Assembly (NCBI RefSeq): GCF_030372275.1
Contig: NZ_JAUDDJ010000008.1
Length of the DNA: 64,000 nt
Reading direction: 5' to 3' (one strand)
DNA from: Lawsonibacter sp900766145
Lineage (GTDB): Bacteria; Bacillota; Clostridia; Oscillospirales; Oscillospiraceae
The notes below the pieces were generated by a model. The model saw only the letters and a program-made list of their open reading frames with translations. It made no database searches and had not been told where the DNA came from. Below, piece by piece: positions 16,637 to 25,758 of this stretch. The position numbers were made by a program, and so were the translations under genes. Positions within the stretch are counted from its first letter, which is position 1. Each line of letters starts with the position of its first letter.

Positions 16637-17347
16637 ATGGACGAAAACAAGGATTTACAGGAAAATACCCCGGAGACCACGAAGGAGGAAAACCCTATTT
16701 TGGAGTATGGCTCCTCCATCATCCAGACCAGTAAAGGCACGGTCCACGTGCTGACCATTGTGGGCCAGGTGGAGGGCCACCAGGTGCTGCCCCCAAGCAG
16801 CAAGAGCACCAAATATGAGCATGTGATGCCCCTGCTGGCCATGGTGGAGGAGAGCGAGGCCATCGACGGGCTGCTGGTGCTGCTGAACACGGTGGGCGGC
16901 GACGTGGAGGCAGGCCTCGGCATTGCCGAACTTATCGCCGGCATGTCCAAGCCTACCGTTTCCCTGGTCCTGGGGGGTGGACACTCCATCGGGGTGCCTC
17001 TGGCGGTGTCGGCCAAGCGGTCATTCATCGCTCCCTCGGCGGCCATGACCATCCACCCAGTGCGGCTCAACGGCCTGGTGATTGGGGTGCCTCAAACCTT
17101 CTACTACTTTGAGCGGGTCCAGGAGCGTATCACCCAGTTTGTTACCGCAAACAGCAAAATCAAGCGGGAGACCTTCACCGAGCTGATGCTGAAAACCGGC
17201 GAGCTGGCCGCTGACGTGGGCAGCGTGATCTACGGCCAGGAGGCTGTCGAATTAGGGCTGATCGACGAAATTGGCGGTTTGGCCTCGGCTCTGGACTGCC
17301 TGCACGGAATGATCCGGGAGCGGCGCACCCAGGAAAAGCAATCATAA
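16637..17347 (+). CDS. ClpP-class serine protease, TepA-like
   Basis: 236 residues. It has the ClpP/crotonase fold of the TepA (translocation-enhancing) family of sporulating Firmicutes. The nucleophile is the serine of GGGHSIGVPLA at about residue 120 (ClpP has QAASM here), and the histidine is in MTIHPVRL. The first 45 residues are acidic and variable, without signal peptide. TepA is implicated in spore-stage protein processing; that role is from the family, not shown here. A GGAAAGGAG RBS and a terminator downstream make it a single-gene unit. Confidence 0.85.
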   Translation: MDENKDLQENTPETTKEENPILEYGSSIIQTSKGTVHVLTIVGQVEGHQVLPPSSKSTKYEHVMPLLAMVEESEAIDGLLVLLNTVGGDVEAGLGIAELIAGMSKPTVSLVLGGGHSIGVPLAVSAKRSFIAPSAAMTIHPVRLNGLVIGVPQTFYYFERVQERITQFVTANSKIKRETFTELMLKTGELAADVGSVIYGQEAVELGLIDEIGGLASALDCLHGMIRERRTQEKQS

Positions 17348-17354
17348 GGAAGAA

Positions 17355-17401
17355 CTTCGGCGCTTTGGCGGCAGCAGGCCGCCGGAGCGCCGAAGCTTTT
17401 T
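17355..17401 (+). terminator. Rho-independent terminator
   Basis: Long stem CTTCGGCGC...GCGCCGAAG with inner GGCGGC/GCCGCC, followed by CTTTTT. Confidence 0.85.
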
Positions 17402-17462
17402 GCGGTTTATTAAAATTTTGCGAAAGTTTCCGGAAACGGTGGCAAAGGCGGTGGAGATAGGA

Positions 17463-17468
17463 TATAAT
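17463..17468 (+). promoter_or_regulatory. Likely -10 element for purB
   Basis: Perfect TATAAT about 77 bases before the purB ATG. No good -35 is visible 17 bases upstream, so an activator may be needed. Confidence 0.45.
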
Positions 17469-17544
17469 CAAACAGAAAGAAGCCGAGTCCGGCAGGGGAG
17501 AGGTCCCCCTCTCTCCGGAATAAATAGAAAAGGACGATGAACCG

Positions 17545-18981
17545 ATGCCTACCAATACCTATGAGAGCCCCCTTTCCTCCCGCTACGCCAGCGACGAGAT
17601 GCTCTATCTCTTCTCTGCGGATAAGAAATTCACCACCTGGCGGCGGCTGTGGGTTGCCCTGGCTCGGGCCGAGATGGAGCTGGGCCTGCCCGTTACCCAG
17701 GAGCAGGTGGATGAGCTGGAGGCCCATATCAACGATATCGACTATGAGAAGGCCGCCCAGTGGGAGAAGAAGCTGCGCCACGACGTGATGGCCCACGTCC
17801 ACACCTACGGCGAGCTGTGCCCCAAGGCTATGCCCATCATTCACCTGGGCGCCACCAGCTGCTACGTGGGTGACAACACCGACGTGATCCTCATGCGGGA
17901 GGGCCTGGAGCTGGTGCGCCGCAAGCTGGTGCGGGTCATCGCCAAGCTGGCCAAGTTTGCTGATGAGAACAAGGCTCTGCCCACCCTGGGCTTCACCCAC
18001 TTCCAGGCTGCCCAGCTGGTCACCGTGGGCAAGCGTGCCACTCTGTGGATGAATGAGCTGCTCATGGACCTGGAGGAGGTGGAGTACCGCATCTCCACCC
18101 TGAAGCTGCTGGGCTCCAAGGGCACCACCGGCACCCAGGCCTCCTTCCTGGAGCTCTTCGAGGGTGACCACGAGAAGGTAAAGGAGCTGGAGGCCAAGAT
18201 CGCCCGTGAGATGGGCTTTGACGCGGTGGTCCCCGTCAGCGGTCAGACCTACTCCCGGAAGATGGACTACAATGTGGTGTCCACTCTGGCTGGCATTGCC
18301 CAGAGCGCCAGCAAGTTTGCCACCGATATGCGCCTGCTGTGCCACCTCAAGGAGGTAGAGGAGCCCTTCGAGAAGAACCAGATCGGCTCTTCCGCCATGC
18401 CCTACAAGCGCAACCCCATGCGCTGCGAGCGCATCTGCTCCCTGGCCCGGTACGTCATCGTGGATGTGGGCAACCCGGCCGTCACCACCGCCACCCAGTG
18501 GTTTGAACGTACCCTGGACGACTCGGCCAACAAGCGCCTGAGCGTGCCTGAGGCCTTCCTGGCTGTGGACGCCATTTTGAATATCATGGAAAACGTGGCC
18601 TCCGGCCTCATTGTCCATCCCAAGGTCATCGAGAAGCACGTGCTGGAGGAGCTGCCCTTCATGGCCAGCGAGAACATCATGATGGACGCGGTGAAGCGGG
18701 GAGGAGACCGTCAGGAGCTCCACGAGCGCATCCGTGTGCTGTCTCAGGAGGCAGGCCGGAACGTGAAGGACCTGGGCCTGTCCAACAACCTCATCGACCT
18801 CATCGCCGCCGATCCCGCTTTCGGTATGACTAAGGAAGAGCTGTCCGCCCACATGGAGCCCAGCGCCTACATCGGTCGCTGCCCCCAGCAGGTGGAGGAG
18901 TTCCTGAAGGAGTGCGTAGCCCCGGTGCTGGAGCGCTATCAGGACGCCCTGACCGACAAGGAGACCGAGCTGAAGGTATAA
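17545..18981 (+). CDS. purB: Adenylosuccinate lyase
   Basis: 478 residues. It cleaves SAICAR in purine synthesis and adenylosuccinate to AMP. The fumarase/aspartase superfamily signature is GSSAMPYKRNPMRCERI at about residue 281. The active-site histidines are in VHTYGELCP and GATSCYVGD nearby. The family's usual N-terminus (YESPLSSRYAS) supports the ATG at 17545; a second-frame ATG at 17537 is a shadow. Codon use is strongly biased, as expected for an abundant enzyme. An exporter gene follows after 19 bases. Confidence 0.95.
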   Translation: MPTNTYESPLSSRYASDEMLYLFSADKKFTTWRRLWVALARAEMELGLPVTQEQVDELEAHINDIDYEKAAQWEKKLRHDVMAHVHTYGELCPKAMPIIHLGATSCYVGDNTDVILMREGLELVRRKLVRVIAKLAKFADENKALPTLGFTHFQAAQLVTVGKRATLWMNELLMDLEEVEYRISTLKLLGSKGTTGTQASFLELFEGDHEKVKELEAKIAREMGFDAVVPVSGQTYSRKMDYNVVSTLAGIAQSASKFATDMRLLCHLKEVEEPFEKNQIGSSAMPYKRNPMRCERICSLARYVIVDVGNPAVTTATQWFERTLDDSANKRLSVPEAFLAVDAILNIMENVASGLIVHPKVIEKHVLEELPFMASENIMMDAVKRGGDRQELHERIRVLSQEAGRNVKDLGLSNNLIDLIAADPAFGMTKEELSAHMEPSAYIGRCPQQVEEFLKECVAPVLERYQDALTDKETELKV

Positions 18982-19000
18982 GAAAGTCGGTGCCGCTAGT

Positions 19001-20281
19001 ATGAAACAACGGAAATTCGGGCCGTACATCGCCGCGGGGGTCACCGCCTTCGCGGTGATCGCGGCGGCCATCCTGATGTTTTTCCTGATCTACCATATTT
19101 CCGCCGTTAAAGCGCTGCTGGACACCCTGGGCTATATCCTGCGTCCCATTTTCTACGGACTGGTGCTGGCCTTTTTGCTGTTGCCTATCCAGCGTGGAAT
19201 TTATGAGTTTTTGCAGGAGTGGCTGAAGGGGCTCTGGGTCAACTGGCCCCGAAAAAACGGTATGCTCCGCTTTGCGTCCATTCTCCTCAGCCTGGCTTTC
19301 GCTGTGTTGGTAGTGTACATCCTGCTGGCTATGGTGCTGCCCCAGTTGTATTCCAGCATCGTAGGTCTGGTCAATGCCTGTCCGGGCTATATTGACAGTG
19401 TGCAGCAGTGGCTCACCGACTTCTTCCGGGACAATCCAGATTTGCAGGAGGCAGTGCTGCCCTACTACAACAGTGCTTCTGAGTCGCTGGAAAAGTGGTT
19501 TACAGAAAATGGTCTGCTCAGCAACTTCCAGTCCGCCGATGCCACCATCGGCTGGATTCAGGAAGAGGTATTCCCCCGGCTGTCCGGGGTATTCAGCGGA
19601 GTGTATGCCGGACTGTGGGCCATGGTGATGCTGCTCAAGGACCTGCTCATTGCCCTGATCGTCTCGGTGTATGTGCTGGTGCGCAAGGATAAATTTGCCG
19701 CTCAGTCCAAGAAGATCACCTACAGCATCTTTCCCACCCGGATCGCCGACTTTCTGGTGGAAGAGACCCGCAGTGCCTACCGCATTTTGAGCGGCTTTAT
19801 CAACGGCAAGCTGCTGGACTCTCTCATCATCGGCATCATCGCCCTGGTGTGCTGCAACCTGCTGAAGTTCCCCTATCCCATGCTGTTGGCAGTGATCATT
19901 GGCGTAACCAACGTGATCCCCTTCTTCGGGCCCTTCATCGGCGCCATTCCCTGTGCGCTGCTGATCCTGCTAGTAAGTCCTCTGCAATGCCTGTACTTCT
20001 GCATTTTTATCCTGGTTTTGCAGCAGTTTGACGGCAACATCCTGGGACCCAAGATTCTGGGCGACTCCACCGGACTGGACTCCTTCTGGGTGCTGTTTTC
20101 CATCCTGCTCTTCGGCGGCCTGTTCGGCTTTGCCGGGATGGTGCTGGGCGTGCCGGTGTTTGCCATGTTTTACAGTGTGATCAGCCGCCTGGTGCGTTAT
20201 GGCCTGCGGAAAAAATCCCTGCCGGAGGATACTGCGGTTTATCTGGGAAAAACCGGACCGATGGCAAAGAAAAAAGAATAA
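19001..20281 (+). CDS. AI-2E family transporter
   Basis: 426 residues. A membrane protein of the AI-2E/YdiK/PerM family with about eight transmembrane helices: two at 15-70, one near 85-110, then four or five in 205-395. A large soluble loop lies between residues 115 and 190. The conserved GVTNVIPFFGPFIGAIP and LQQFDGNILGPKILG motifs of the family are present. Members are proposed exporters of AI-2 or other small molecules, and some are Na+/H+ antiporters; the substrate here is unknown. A strong terminator follows. Confidence 0.88.
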   Translation: MKQRKFGPYIAAGVTAFAVIAAAILMFFLIYHISAVKALLDTLGYILRPIFYGLVLAFLLLPIQRGIYEFLQEWLKGLWVNWPRKNGMLRFASILLSLAFAVLVVYILLAMVLPQLYSSIVGLVNACPGYIDSVQQWLTDFFRDNPDLQEAVLPYYNSASESLEKWFTENGLLSNFQSADATIGWIQEEVFPRLSGVFSGVYAGLWAMVMLLKDLLIALIVSVYVLVRKDKFAAQSKKITYSIFPTRIADFLVEETRSAYRILSGFINGKLLDSLIIGIIALVCCNLLKFPYPMLLAVIIGVTNVIPFFGPFIGAIPCALLILLVSPLQCLYFCIFILVLQQFDGNILGPKILGDSTGLDSFWVLFSILLFGGLFGFAGMVLGVPVFAMFYSVISRLVRYGLRKKSLPEDTAVYLGKTGPMAKKKE

Positions 20282-20286
20282 CAAAA

Positions 20287-20319
20287 ATGGGCGTCCGGTT
20301 TTCCGGACGCCCATTTTTT
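20287..20319 (+). terminator. Terminator of the purB-transporter unit
   Basis: ATGGGCGTCCGG, loop TTTT, CCGGACGCCCAT, then TTTTTT. Confidence 0.9.
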
Positions 20320-20340
20320 CTCTACCTTATAAAAAGTACG

Positions 20341-20366
20341 GGCGCCTGGTTTTGGCCAGACGCCCG
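20341..20366 (-). terminator. Terminator of the phosphofructokinase gene
   Basis: On the minus strand, GGGCGTCTGG pairs with CCAGGCGCCC with one mismatch, followed by a T-rich tract. It faces the plus-strand terminator at 20287. Confidence 0.7.
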
Positions 20367-20374
20367 ATTATTTG

Positions 20375-21616
20375 TTACATGGAGGTGGTCAGAACCTTCT
20401 TCAGGTGAGCGAAGCGGGGCAGGGAGTTCTCCTTGGGGGTGTTGGCCTCGCCCTGGATGAGGGGGAGGACATAGTCGATGAACTCCTGGGTCACGCCGTT
20501 GCCGGCCTCGTTGATCCACTCGCGGGGAACCTTCTTTTCGAAGTTAGCCACGATGTCCAGGGGCTGGAGCACGGTCTCGCACTTGTAGCCGCCCTCGCGG
20601 GTGCACTGGAAGGCCACCATCTTGTCGGTGGTGCCGGCCACAGCGGCCTCCACAGCGGCGGAACCAGCCTGCCAGGCCTCGGTGACGTCGGTGCGGGAGG
20701 CAACGTGAGAGCCGCAGCGCTGCAGCAGGGACAGCTCGATGCCGCGGACCTTGGCGCCGGTGGCGTTCTTCACGGTGTCAGCCAGCAGAGCAGCCAGGCC
20801 GCCCAGCTGAGCGTGACCGAAGCCGTCGGTGGCAGAGGTCTTGGCCTCGGAAACGAAGGTGCCGTCGGCGTAGTGGATGCCCTCGGAGACAGCCACCATG
20901 CACTTGCCGGTCTTCTCATAGATGGCCTTCACGTCAGCCAGGAACTTGTCCATGTCGAAGTCGGTCTCGGGCAGGTACACCAGGTCGGGGCCGCAGCCGG
21001 TGAGAGAAGCCAGAGCGGCGGAGCCGGCCAGCCAGCCGGCGTGACGGCCCATGATCTCCACGATGGTGATCATGCCGGTGTCGTACACGTGAGCGTCCTG
21101 CCAAACCTCAGCACAGGAAGTGGCGATATACTTGGCGGCAGAAGCGAAGCCGGGGCAGTGGTCGGTGCCGTTCAGGTCGTTGTCGATGGTCTTGGGCACG
21201 CCCATGATGCGGCACTCATAGCCCACCTTCTGCATATACTTGGAGATCTTGTTGCAGGTGTCCATGGAGTCGTTGCCGCCATTATAGAAGAAGTAGCGGA
21301 CGTTGTACTTCTGGAAGATCTCCAGAATACGCTTATAATCGGTGTCATCTACATCGGGGTCAGCCAGCTTATAACGGCAGGAACCCAGAGCAGAGGAGGG
21401 GGTGTACTGCAGCAGGTCCAGCTCAGCGGGATCCTCCTGAGCCATGTCGTACAGCTTGTCCTCCAGCACGCCCTTGATGCCGTGGGCGGCGCCCAGCACG
21501 CGGGTGATGCAGTCCGCCTTCAAAGCGGTCTGGATAACACCCTGAGCGCTGGCGTTAATGACGGCAGTGGGGCCGCCAGACTGGCCAATGATGCAAGCAC
21601 CGGTAAGTTGATTCAT
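20375..21616 (-). CDS. 6-phosphofructokinase, pyrophosphate-dependent type
   Basis: 413 residues. It phosphorylates fructose 6-phosphate, probably with pyrophosphate. The nucleotide loop reads IIGQSGGPTAVIN. The phosphoryl-donor site is GGNDSMDT (residues 113-120), with Asp where ATP enzymes have Gly. The substrate motif is PKTIDNDL (141-148), with Lys where ATP enzymes have Gly; both changes mark PPi users. MGRHAGWLAG is also present. GGAGG lies upstream. It is divergent from the aldolase gene with an operator between them (21659). Confidence 0.9.
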   Translation of the reverse strand: MNQLTGACIIGQSGGPTAVINASAQGVIQTALKADCITRVLGAAHGIKGVLEDKLYDMAQEDPAELDLLQYTPSSALGSCRYKLADPDVDDTDYKRILEIFQKYNVRYFFYNGGNDSMDTCNKISKYMQKVGYECRIMGVPKTIDNDLNGTDHCPGFASAAKYIATSCAEVWQDAHVYDTGMITIVEIMGRHAGWLAGSAALASLTGCGPDLVYLPETDFDMDKFLADVKAIYEKTGKCMVAVSEGIHYADGTFVSEAKTSATDGFGHAQLGGLAALLADTVKNATGAKVRGIELSLLQRCGSHVASRTDVTEAWQAGSAAVEAAVAGTTDKMVAFQCTREGGYKCETVLQPLDIVANFEKKVPREWINEAGNGVTQEFIDYVLPLIQGEANTPKENSLPRFAHLKKVLTTSM

Positions 21617-21658
21617 GTTTGCTTCCTCCTAAACAACTTTAATAGACTTCAAAAAAGT

Positions 21659-21682
21659 TTTAGTAGAAAATTCTCTACTAAA
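21659..21682. promoter_or_regulatory. Operator between phosphofructokinase and aldolase genes
   Basis: Perfect 9-base inverted repeat TTTAGTAGA-AAATTC-TCTACTAAA. It touches the -10 and covers the predicted start site of the minus-strand phosphofructokinase promoter, so binding there would block that gene. Confidence 0.6.
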
Positions 21683-21710
21683 TAATAACACGCACCCTTG
21701 TATTTTGCAA
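21682..21710 (-). promoter_or_regulatory. Promoter of the phosphofructokinase gene
   Basis: Minus strand: TTGCAA (21705-21710), 17-base spacer, TATTAT (21682-21687). It overlaps the divergent aldolase promoter. Confidence 0.65.
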
Positions 21711-21726
21711 TCGTTAATGGTACAAT
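21698..21726 (+). promoter_or_regulatory. Promoter of the aldolase gene
   Basis: TTGTAT (21698-21703), 17-base spacer, TACAAT (21721-21726), 35 bases before the ATG. Confidence 0.65.
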
Positions 21727-21760
21727 AAGGGCCGTAAAAAATATTAAGGAGATGGTCAAT

Positions 21761-22729
21761 ATGCCATTGGTCACCACTACCGAGATGTTTAAGAAGGCCT
21801 ACGACGGCGGTTACGCTATCGGCGCTTTCAACGTTAACAACATGGAGATCGTCCAGGGTATCACTGAGGCTGCCCGCGAGGTCAACGCCCCCCTGATCCT
21901 CCAGGTCTCCAAGGGCGCCCGCGCCTATGCCAACCACACCTACCTGGTGAAGCTGGTTGAGGCTGCTGTCATCGAGTGCCCCAACATTCCCATCGCTCTG
22001 CACCTGGATCACGGCCCCGACTTCGAGACCTGTAAGAGTTGCATCGACGGCGGCTTCACCTCCGTCATGATCGACGCCTCCTCCAAGCCTTTCGAGGAGA
22101 ACATCGAGATCACCAAGAAGGTTGTTGAGTACGCTCACGACCACGGCGTGGTGGTTGAGGCTGAGCTGGGTACTCTGGCCGGCATCGAGGACGATGTTAA
22201 GGTTGCCGCTCACGCTGCTTCCTATACCCGTCCTGAGGAGGTCGAGGAGTTCGTCGCCAAGACCGGCTGTGACTCCCTGGCCATCGCCATCGGCACCAGC
22301 CACGGCGCTTACAAGTTCACCGCTGACCAGTGCACCCGTAACGAGAAGGGCATCCTGGTTCCCCCGCCCCTGCGCTTCGACGTGCTGGAGGAGGTCTCCA
22401 AGCGTCTGCCCGGCTTCCCCATCGTTCTCCACGGCTCCTCTTCCGTGCCCCAGAACTACGTGAAGATGATCAACGAGAACGGCGGCAAGATGCCCGACGC
22501 TGTGGGTATCCCCGAGGAGCAGCTGCGTAAGGCCGCTTCCATGTCCGTGTGTAAGATCAACATCGACTCCGATCTGCGCCTGGCCATGACCGGTACCATC
22601 CGTCAGTTCTTCAACGAGCATCCCGACAAGTTCGATCCTCGTGAGTATCTGAAGCCCGCCCGCGCCAACATCAAGGAGCTGGTCAAGCACAAGATCATCG
22701 ACGTGCTGGGCTGCGACAACAAGGCCTAA
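21761..22729 (+). CDS. fba: Class II fructose-bisphosphate aldolase
   Basis: 322 residues. A zinc enzyme that splits fructose 1,6-bisphosphate to two trioses. Metal and catalytic motifs: LHLDHGPDFE (His and Asp), EAELGTLAG, AIGTSHGAYKF and IVLHGSSSVP. The ATG at 21761 follows AAGGAGATGG; an ATG at 21698 lies within the promoter. Codon use is highly biased, consistent with high expression. It forms consecutive glycolytic steps with the divergent phosphofructokinase. A terminator follows at 22751. Confidence 0.94.
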   Translation: MPLVTTTEMFKKAYDGGYAIGAFNVNNMEIVQGITEAAREVNAPLILQVSKGARAYANHTYLVKLVEAAVIECPNIPIALHLDHGPDFETCKSCIDGGFTSVMIDASSKPFEENIEITKKVVEYAHDHGVVVEAELGTLAGIEDDVKVAAHAASYTRPEEVEEFVAKTGCDSLAIAIGTSHGAYKFTADQCTRNEKGILVPPPLRFDVLEEVSKRLPGFPIVLHGSSSVPQNYVKMINENGGKMPDAVGIPEEQLRKAASMSVCKINIDSDLRLAMTGTIRQFFNEHPDKFDPREYLKPARANIKELVKHKIIDVLGCDNKA

Positions 22730-22750
22730 TCCTTTTTCTGTACCCCATCT

Positions 22751-22788
22751 GCGGGGAACGGCAATGCTGCCGTTCCCCGCGTTTTTTG
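22751..22788 (+). terminator. Terminator of fba
   Basis: GCGGGGAACGGCA against TGCCGTTCCCCGC followed by GTTTTTTG. Confidence 0.92.
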
Positions 22789-22828
22789 TTCCAGGGAGCG
22801 AAAGGGACTGGCATTGTGCCCTGGGATA

Positions 22829-22837
22829 TGGTACTAT
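22829..22837 (+). promoter_or_regulatory. Possible extended -10 promoter for ftsK
   Basis: TGGTACTAT matches the extended -10 pattern TGnTAnnnT. No good -35 is visible. It would give a leader of about 105 bases containing a small GCGC-rich hairpin followed by T6. Confidence 0.3.
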
Positions 22838-22947
22838 AAATATGTATGCCCAATCCAAAATGGGGACAGCGCCTGCATTACCATAAGGCGCGACCGATTT
22901 CGGCGCAATACTGCGCTTTTTTATATCATCCGAAAGGACCGAACACT

Positions 22948-25746
22948 ATGGCGACCCAAAAGAAGTCCAGCACCAGTCGGAAGACTTCCACGGCTGGAAA
23001 GCGAAAAACCACATCGTCCAGTTCCTCCCGAAGCAAAAAGCCTGCTTCCGGGAAGGGGAGAAGCAGCCAACCCGCGCACAAGCCGTTCCGCCGGGAGGCA
23101 GGGGCAGTGATCTGCCTGCTGCTGGCCATCTTCTCTGCCTTTGGCTATTTTCATATGGATGCCCTGTTCATCAACTTTTTCTGTGGGCTGGTCAAGGGGC
23201 TGTTTGGCTACGGCTTTTGGCTGGTGCCGCCTGCTCTGCTGCTGGGCAGCTACATCCTGGCCTTCCACCGGGGACGCCCGGTGGCCCTGCGCCTGACCTG
23301 CGCCCTGTCTCTGCCGGGCGTCTTTGCCTGCACCGTCCACGGTCTGCTTAACGGTGTGCTTCCCTGGAACGGAGCCCTGCTCAAAACTCTGTGGACCAGC
23401 GGACAGGCCATGACCAGCGGCGGCGCCCTGTCTGGTACCGTGGCTCAAGCCTTTGTCCAGGTGTTCAGCAGCATTGGAGCCACCGTGGTCTTTGTGCTGG
23501 CCTTCCTGCTGTTGGCTTTGGGTGCCTTTAACCGTACCATCGTGGACGTGGCCGACTGGATCTTCAACCGCCCGGAGTACGAGCCCCAGGAAATCCCCGA
23601 GCGCCCCCGCCGTCAGGCTCCCGCCCCGGCATCCAGAGTGGAGACCAAGTCTGCCCGGGGCCGGGCTGCCGACATCGATATCCCGGTGGAGGATGGCCCT
23701 CTGGTGGGCAAGGAGCCCGCACCTGCCCCGGAGAAGCCCAAGGGCAGCTTCTTTAATCGGAAGTCCCGCGTGCCGTCCCCGGATCAGCTGCTCACCGCTG
23801 CCGCGGCCAGTCCGGCCCCGAGCGAAGCAGAGCCCGCTGCGGAACCGGTCAAGCCTCAGCCCAAGCCCGAGCCGGCGGCCGATCCCATCTTTACCACTCC
23901 GCCGCCTCCCGTCCAGCCAGACCCCATCTTTGCCCCAGAGGCTGAGATGGCAGAGCCGGTAAAGGAAATTCCTTTCACACCGGAACCAGTCCCGGTCGCA
24001 CCGCCTGCCCCCGCGCCTATGCCCATGCCGGAGATCGTCCGGGAGCCTGCCGTGTCCAAAATGACTCAGCAGGAGAGCCAGCAGGCCGCCCAGGAGGTAT
24101 CCGCCCACATCCAGCAGGGACTGTCCCAGCAGACGCCCCCGTACCAGTACCCGCCCCTGGAGCTGCTCCAGGAGGGGAAGGGGGAGCTGGGTGGCGAGGC
24201 CCTGGGCGAACTCAGCGCCAACCGTCAGCGGCTCAGCGACACCATCCACTCCTTTGGCATCGACGCCAACATCGTCAACGTAGTGCGCGGCCCCTCGGTC
24301 ACCCGGTATGAGCTGGAGCTGGATCAGGGCGTGCGCCTTAACAAGCTGACCAACCTGGCCGACGACATCGCCCTGGCCCTGGGCGCCACCGGCGTGCGTA
24401 TCGCCCCCATCCCGGACAAGATCTCGGTGGTGGGCATTGAGGTACCCAACAAGGTGGTCTCGCCCGTGTCCATCCACTCGGTTATCGCCTCCCAGGCCTT
24501 TACCGGCAGCAAGTCCAAGGTATCCTTTGCCGTGGGCAAGGACATCAGCGGACAGGCTATCGTGGGGGACATTGGCAAGCTTCCTCACTTGCTTATCGCT
24601 GGTACCACTGGCTCCGGTAAGTCGGTGTGTACCAACTCGCTGATTATTTCCCTCCTCTATAAGGCCAGCCCCGAGGAGGTCCGCCTCATCATGGTGGACC
24701 CCAAAATGGTGGAGCTGGGCATCTACAACGGCATTCCCCATCTGCTCATTCCCGTGGTTACCGACCCCAAGAAGGCGGCCGGTGCCCTGCAGTGGGCGGT
24801 CACTGAAATGATGAAGCGCTACCGCACCTTCTCCGAAGTGGGGGTACGTAAGCTGGAGGAGTACAACGCTCTGGCCGCACGCACCGAGGGTATGGAGAAG
24901 ATGCCCTCCATCGTAGTTGTCATCGACGAACTGGCCGACCTGATGCTGGTGGCCGCCAAAGAGGTGGAGGAATCCATCTGCCGGGTGGCCCAGATGGGCC
25001 GTGCCGCCGGGATGCACCTGGTCATCGCCACCCAGCGTCCCTCTGCCGACGTGATTACCGGCCTGATGAAGGCCAACATCCCCAGCCGTATCGCCTTCGC
25101 TGTGGCCTCCGCCATGGAGTCCCGCATCATTCTGGATACCCAGGGCGCCGAGAAGCTGGTGGGCCGGGGCGACATGCTCTTTGCCCCGCTGGGCAGCGGC
25201 AAGCCCACCCGTGTCCAGGGCTGCTTCATCTCCGACGGCGAAGTGGCCTCCGTGGTGGACTTTGTCAAGAAGAACAGCGGTGCGGCCCAGTATGACGATC
25301 AGGTCATGCAGGAGATCGAGCACCACGCCGCCGAGAAGGAGAAGGGCTCCAAGGGCGTGGGCGGCTCCAATCCCATGGAAAGCGGGGACGAGGAGTACGA
25401 CGAGCTCATCAACGCCGCCGCCGAGGTGGTAGTGGAGACCGGCCAGGCCTCCGTGTCCATGCTCCAGCGGCGGCTCAAGCTGGGCTATGCCCGGGCTGCC
25501 AGACTGGTGGACCAGCTGGAGGAGAAGGGCATCGTGGGTCCCTTTGAGGGCTCCAAGGCCCGGCAGCTGCTCATCACCAAGGAGCAGTGGCAGGAGATGA
25601 AGTACCGCCAGGGCATTGTCTCCGATGCCCCCGGCGCTGCCCCAGAACCACCTGCCTCTGCGCCTGCTGCACCCACACCAGCCCAGGATGCTCCGCCCTT
25701 TGACTTGGACGATGGAGTAGACCGGGCCCAGGAGGATACCTTCTAA
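22948..25746 (+). CDS. ftsK: DNA translocase FtsK/SpoIIIE
   Basis: 932 residues. A membrane-anchored DNA pump for chromosome segregation at division or sporulation. A basic Ser/Lys-rich tail (1-50) is followed by about four transmembrane helices (52-205) and a proline-rich linker (205-385). The motor domain has Walker A GTTGSGKS at about residue 552 and Walker B VVVIDELADLM at about 655. A winged-helix gamma domain lies near 815-875, with a proline/alanine-rich tail. The ATG at 22948 after GAAAGGACC gives the basic N-terminus. The cobalamin operon starts 12 bases after its stop. Confidence 0.93.
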   Translation: MATQKKSSTSRKTSTAGKRKTTSSSSSRSKKPASGKGRSSQPAHKPFRREAGAVICLLLAIFSAFGYFHMDALFINFFCGLVKGLFGYGFWLVPPALLLGSYILAFHRGRPVALRLTCALSLPGVFACTVHGLLNGVLPWNGALLKTLWTSGQAMTSGGALSGTVAQAFVQVFSSIGATVVFVLAFLLLALGAFNRTIVDVADWIFNRPEYEPQEIPERPRRQAPAPASRVETKSARGRAADIDIPVEDGPLVGKEPAPAPEKPKGSFFNRKSRVPSPDQLLTAAAASPAPSEAEPAAEPVKPQPKPEPAADPIFTTPPPPVQPDPIFAPEAEMAEPVKEIPFTPEPVPVAPPAPAPMPMPEIVREPAVSKMTQQESQQAAQEVSAHIQQGLSQQTPPYQYPPLELLQEGKGELGGEALGELSANRQRLSDTIHSFGIDANIVNVVRGPSVTRYELELDQGVRLNKLTNLADDIALALGATGVRIAPIPDKISVVGIEVPNKVVSPVSIHSVIASQAFTGSKSKVSFAVGKDISGQAIVGDIGKLPHLLIAGTTGSGKSVCTNSLIISLLYKASPEEVRLIMVDPKMVELGIYNGIPHLLIPVVTDPKKAAGALQWAVTEMMKRYRTFSEVGVRKLEEYNALAARTEGMEKMPSIVVVIDELADLMLVAAKEVEESICRVAQMGRAAGMHLVIATQRPSADVITGLMKANIPSRIAFAVASAMESRIILDTQGAEKLVGRGDMLFAPLGSGKPTRVQGCFISDGEVASVVDFVKKNSGAAQYDDQVMQEIEHHAAEKEKGSKGVGGSNPMESGDEEYDELINAAAEVVVETGQASVSMLQRRLKLGYARAARLVDQLEEKGIVGPFEGSKARQLLITKEQWQEMKYRQGIVSDAPGAAPEPPASAPAAPTPAQDAPPFDLDDGVDRAQEDTF

Positions 25747-25758
25747 AAGGAGCGCACT

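Noticed and set aside
25747..25758. Cobalamin riboswitch before the cobalamin genes
   Set aside because: Only 12 bases separate ftsK and cobB; no room for the element.
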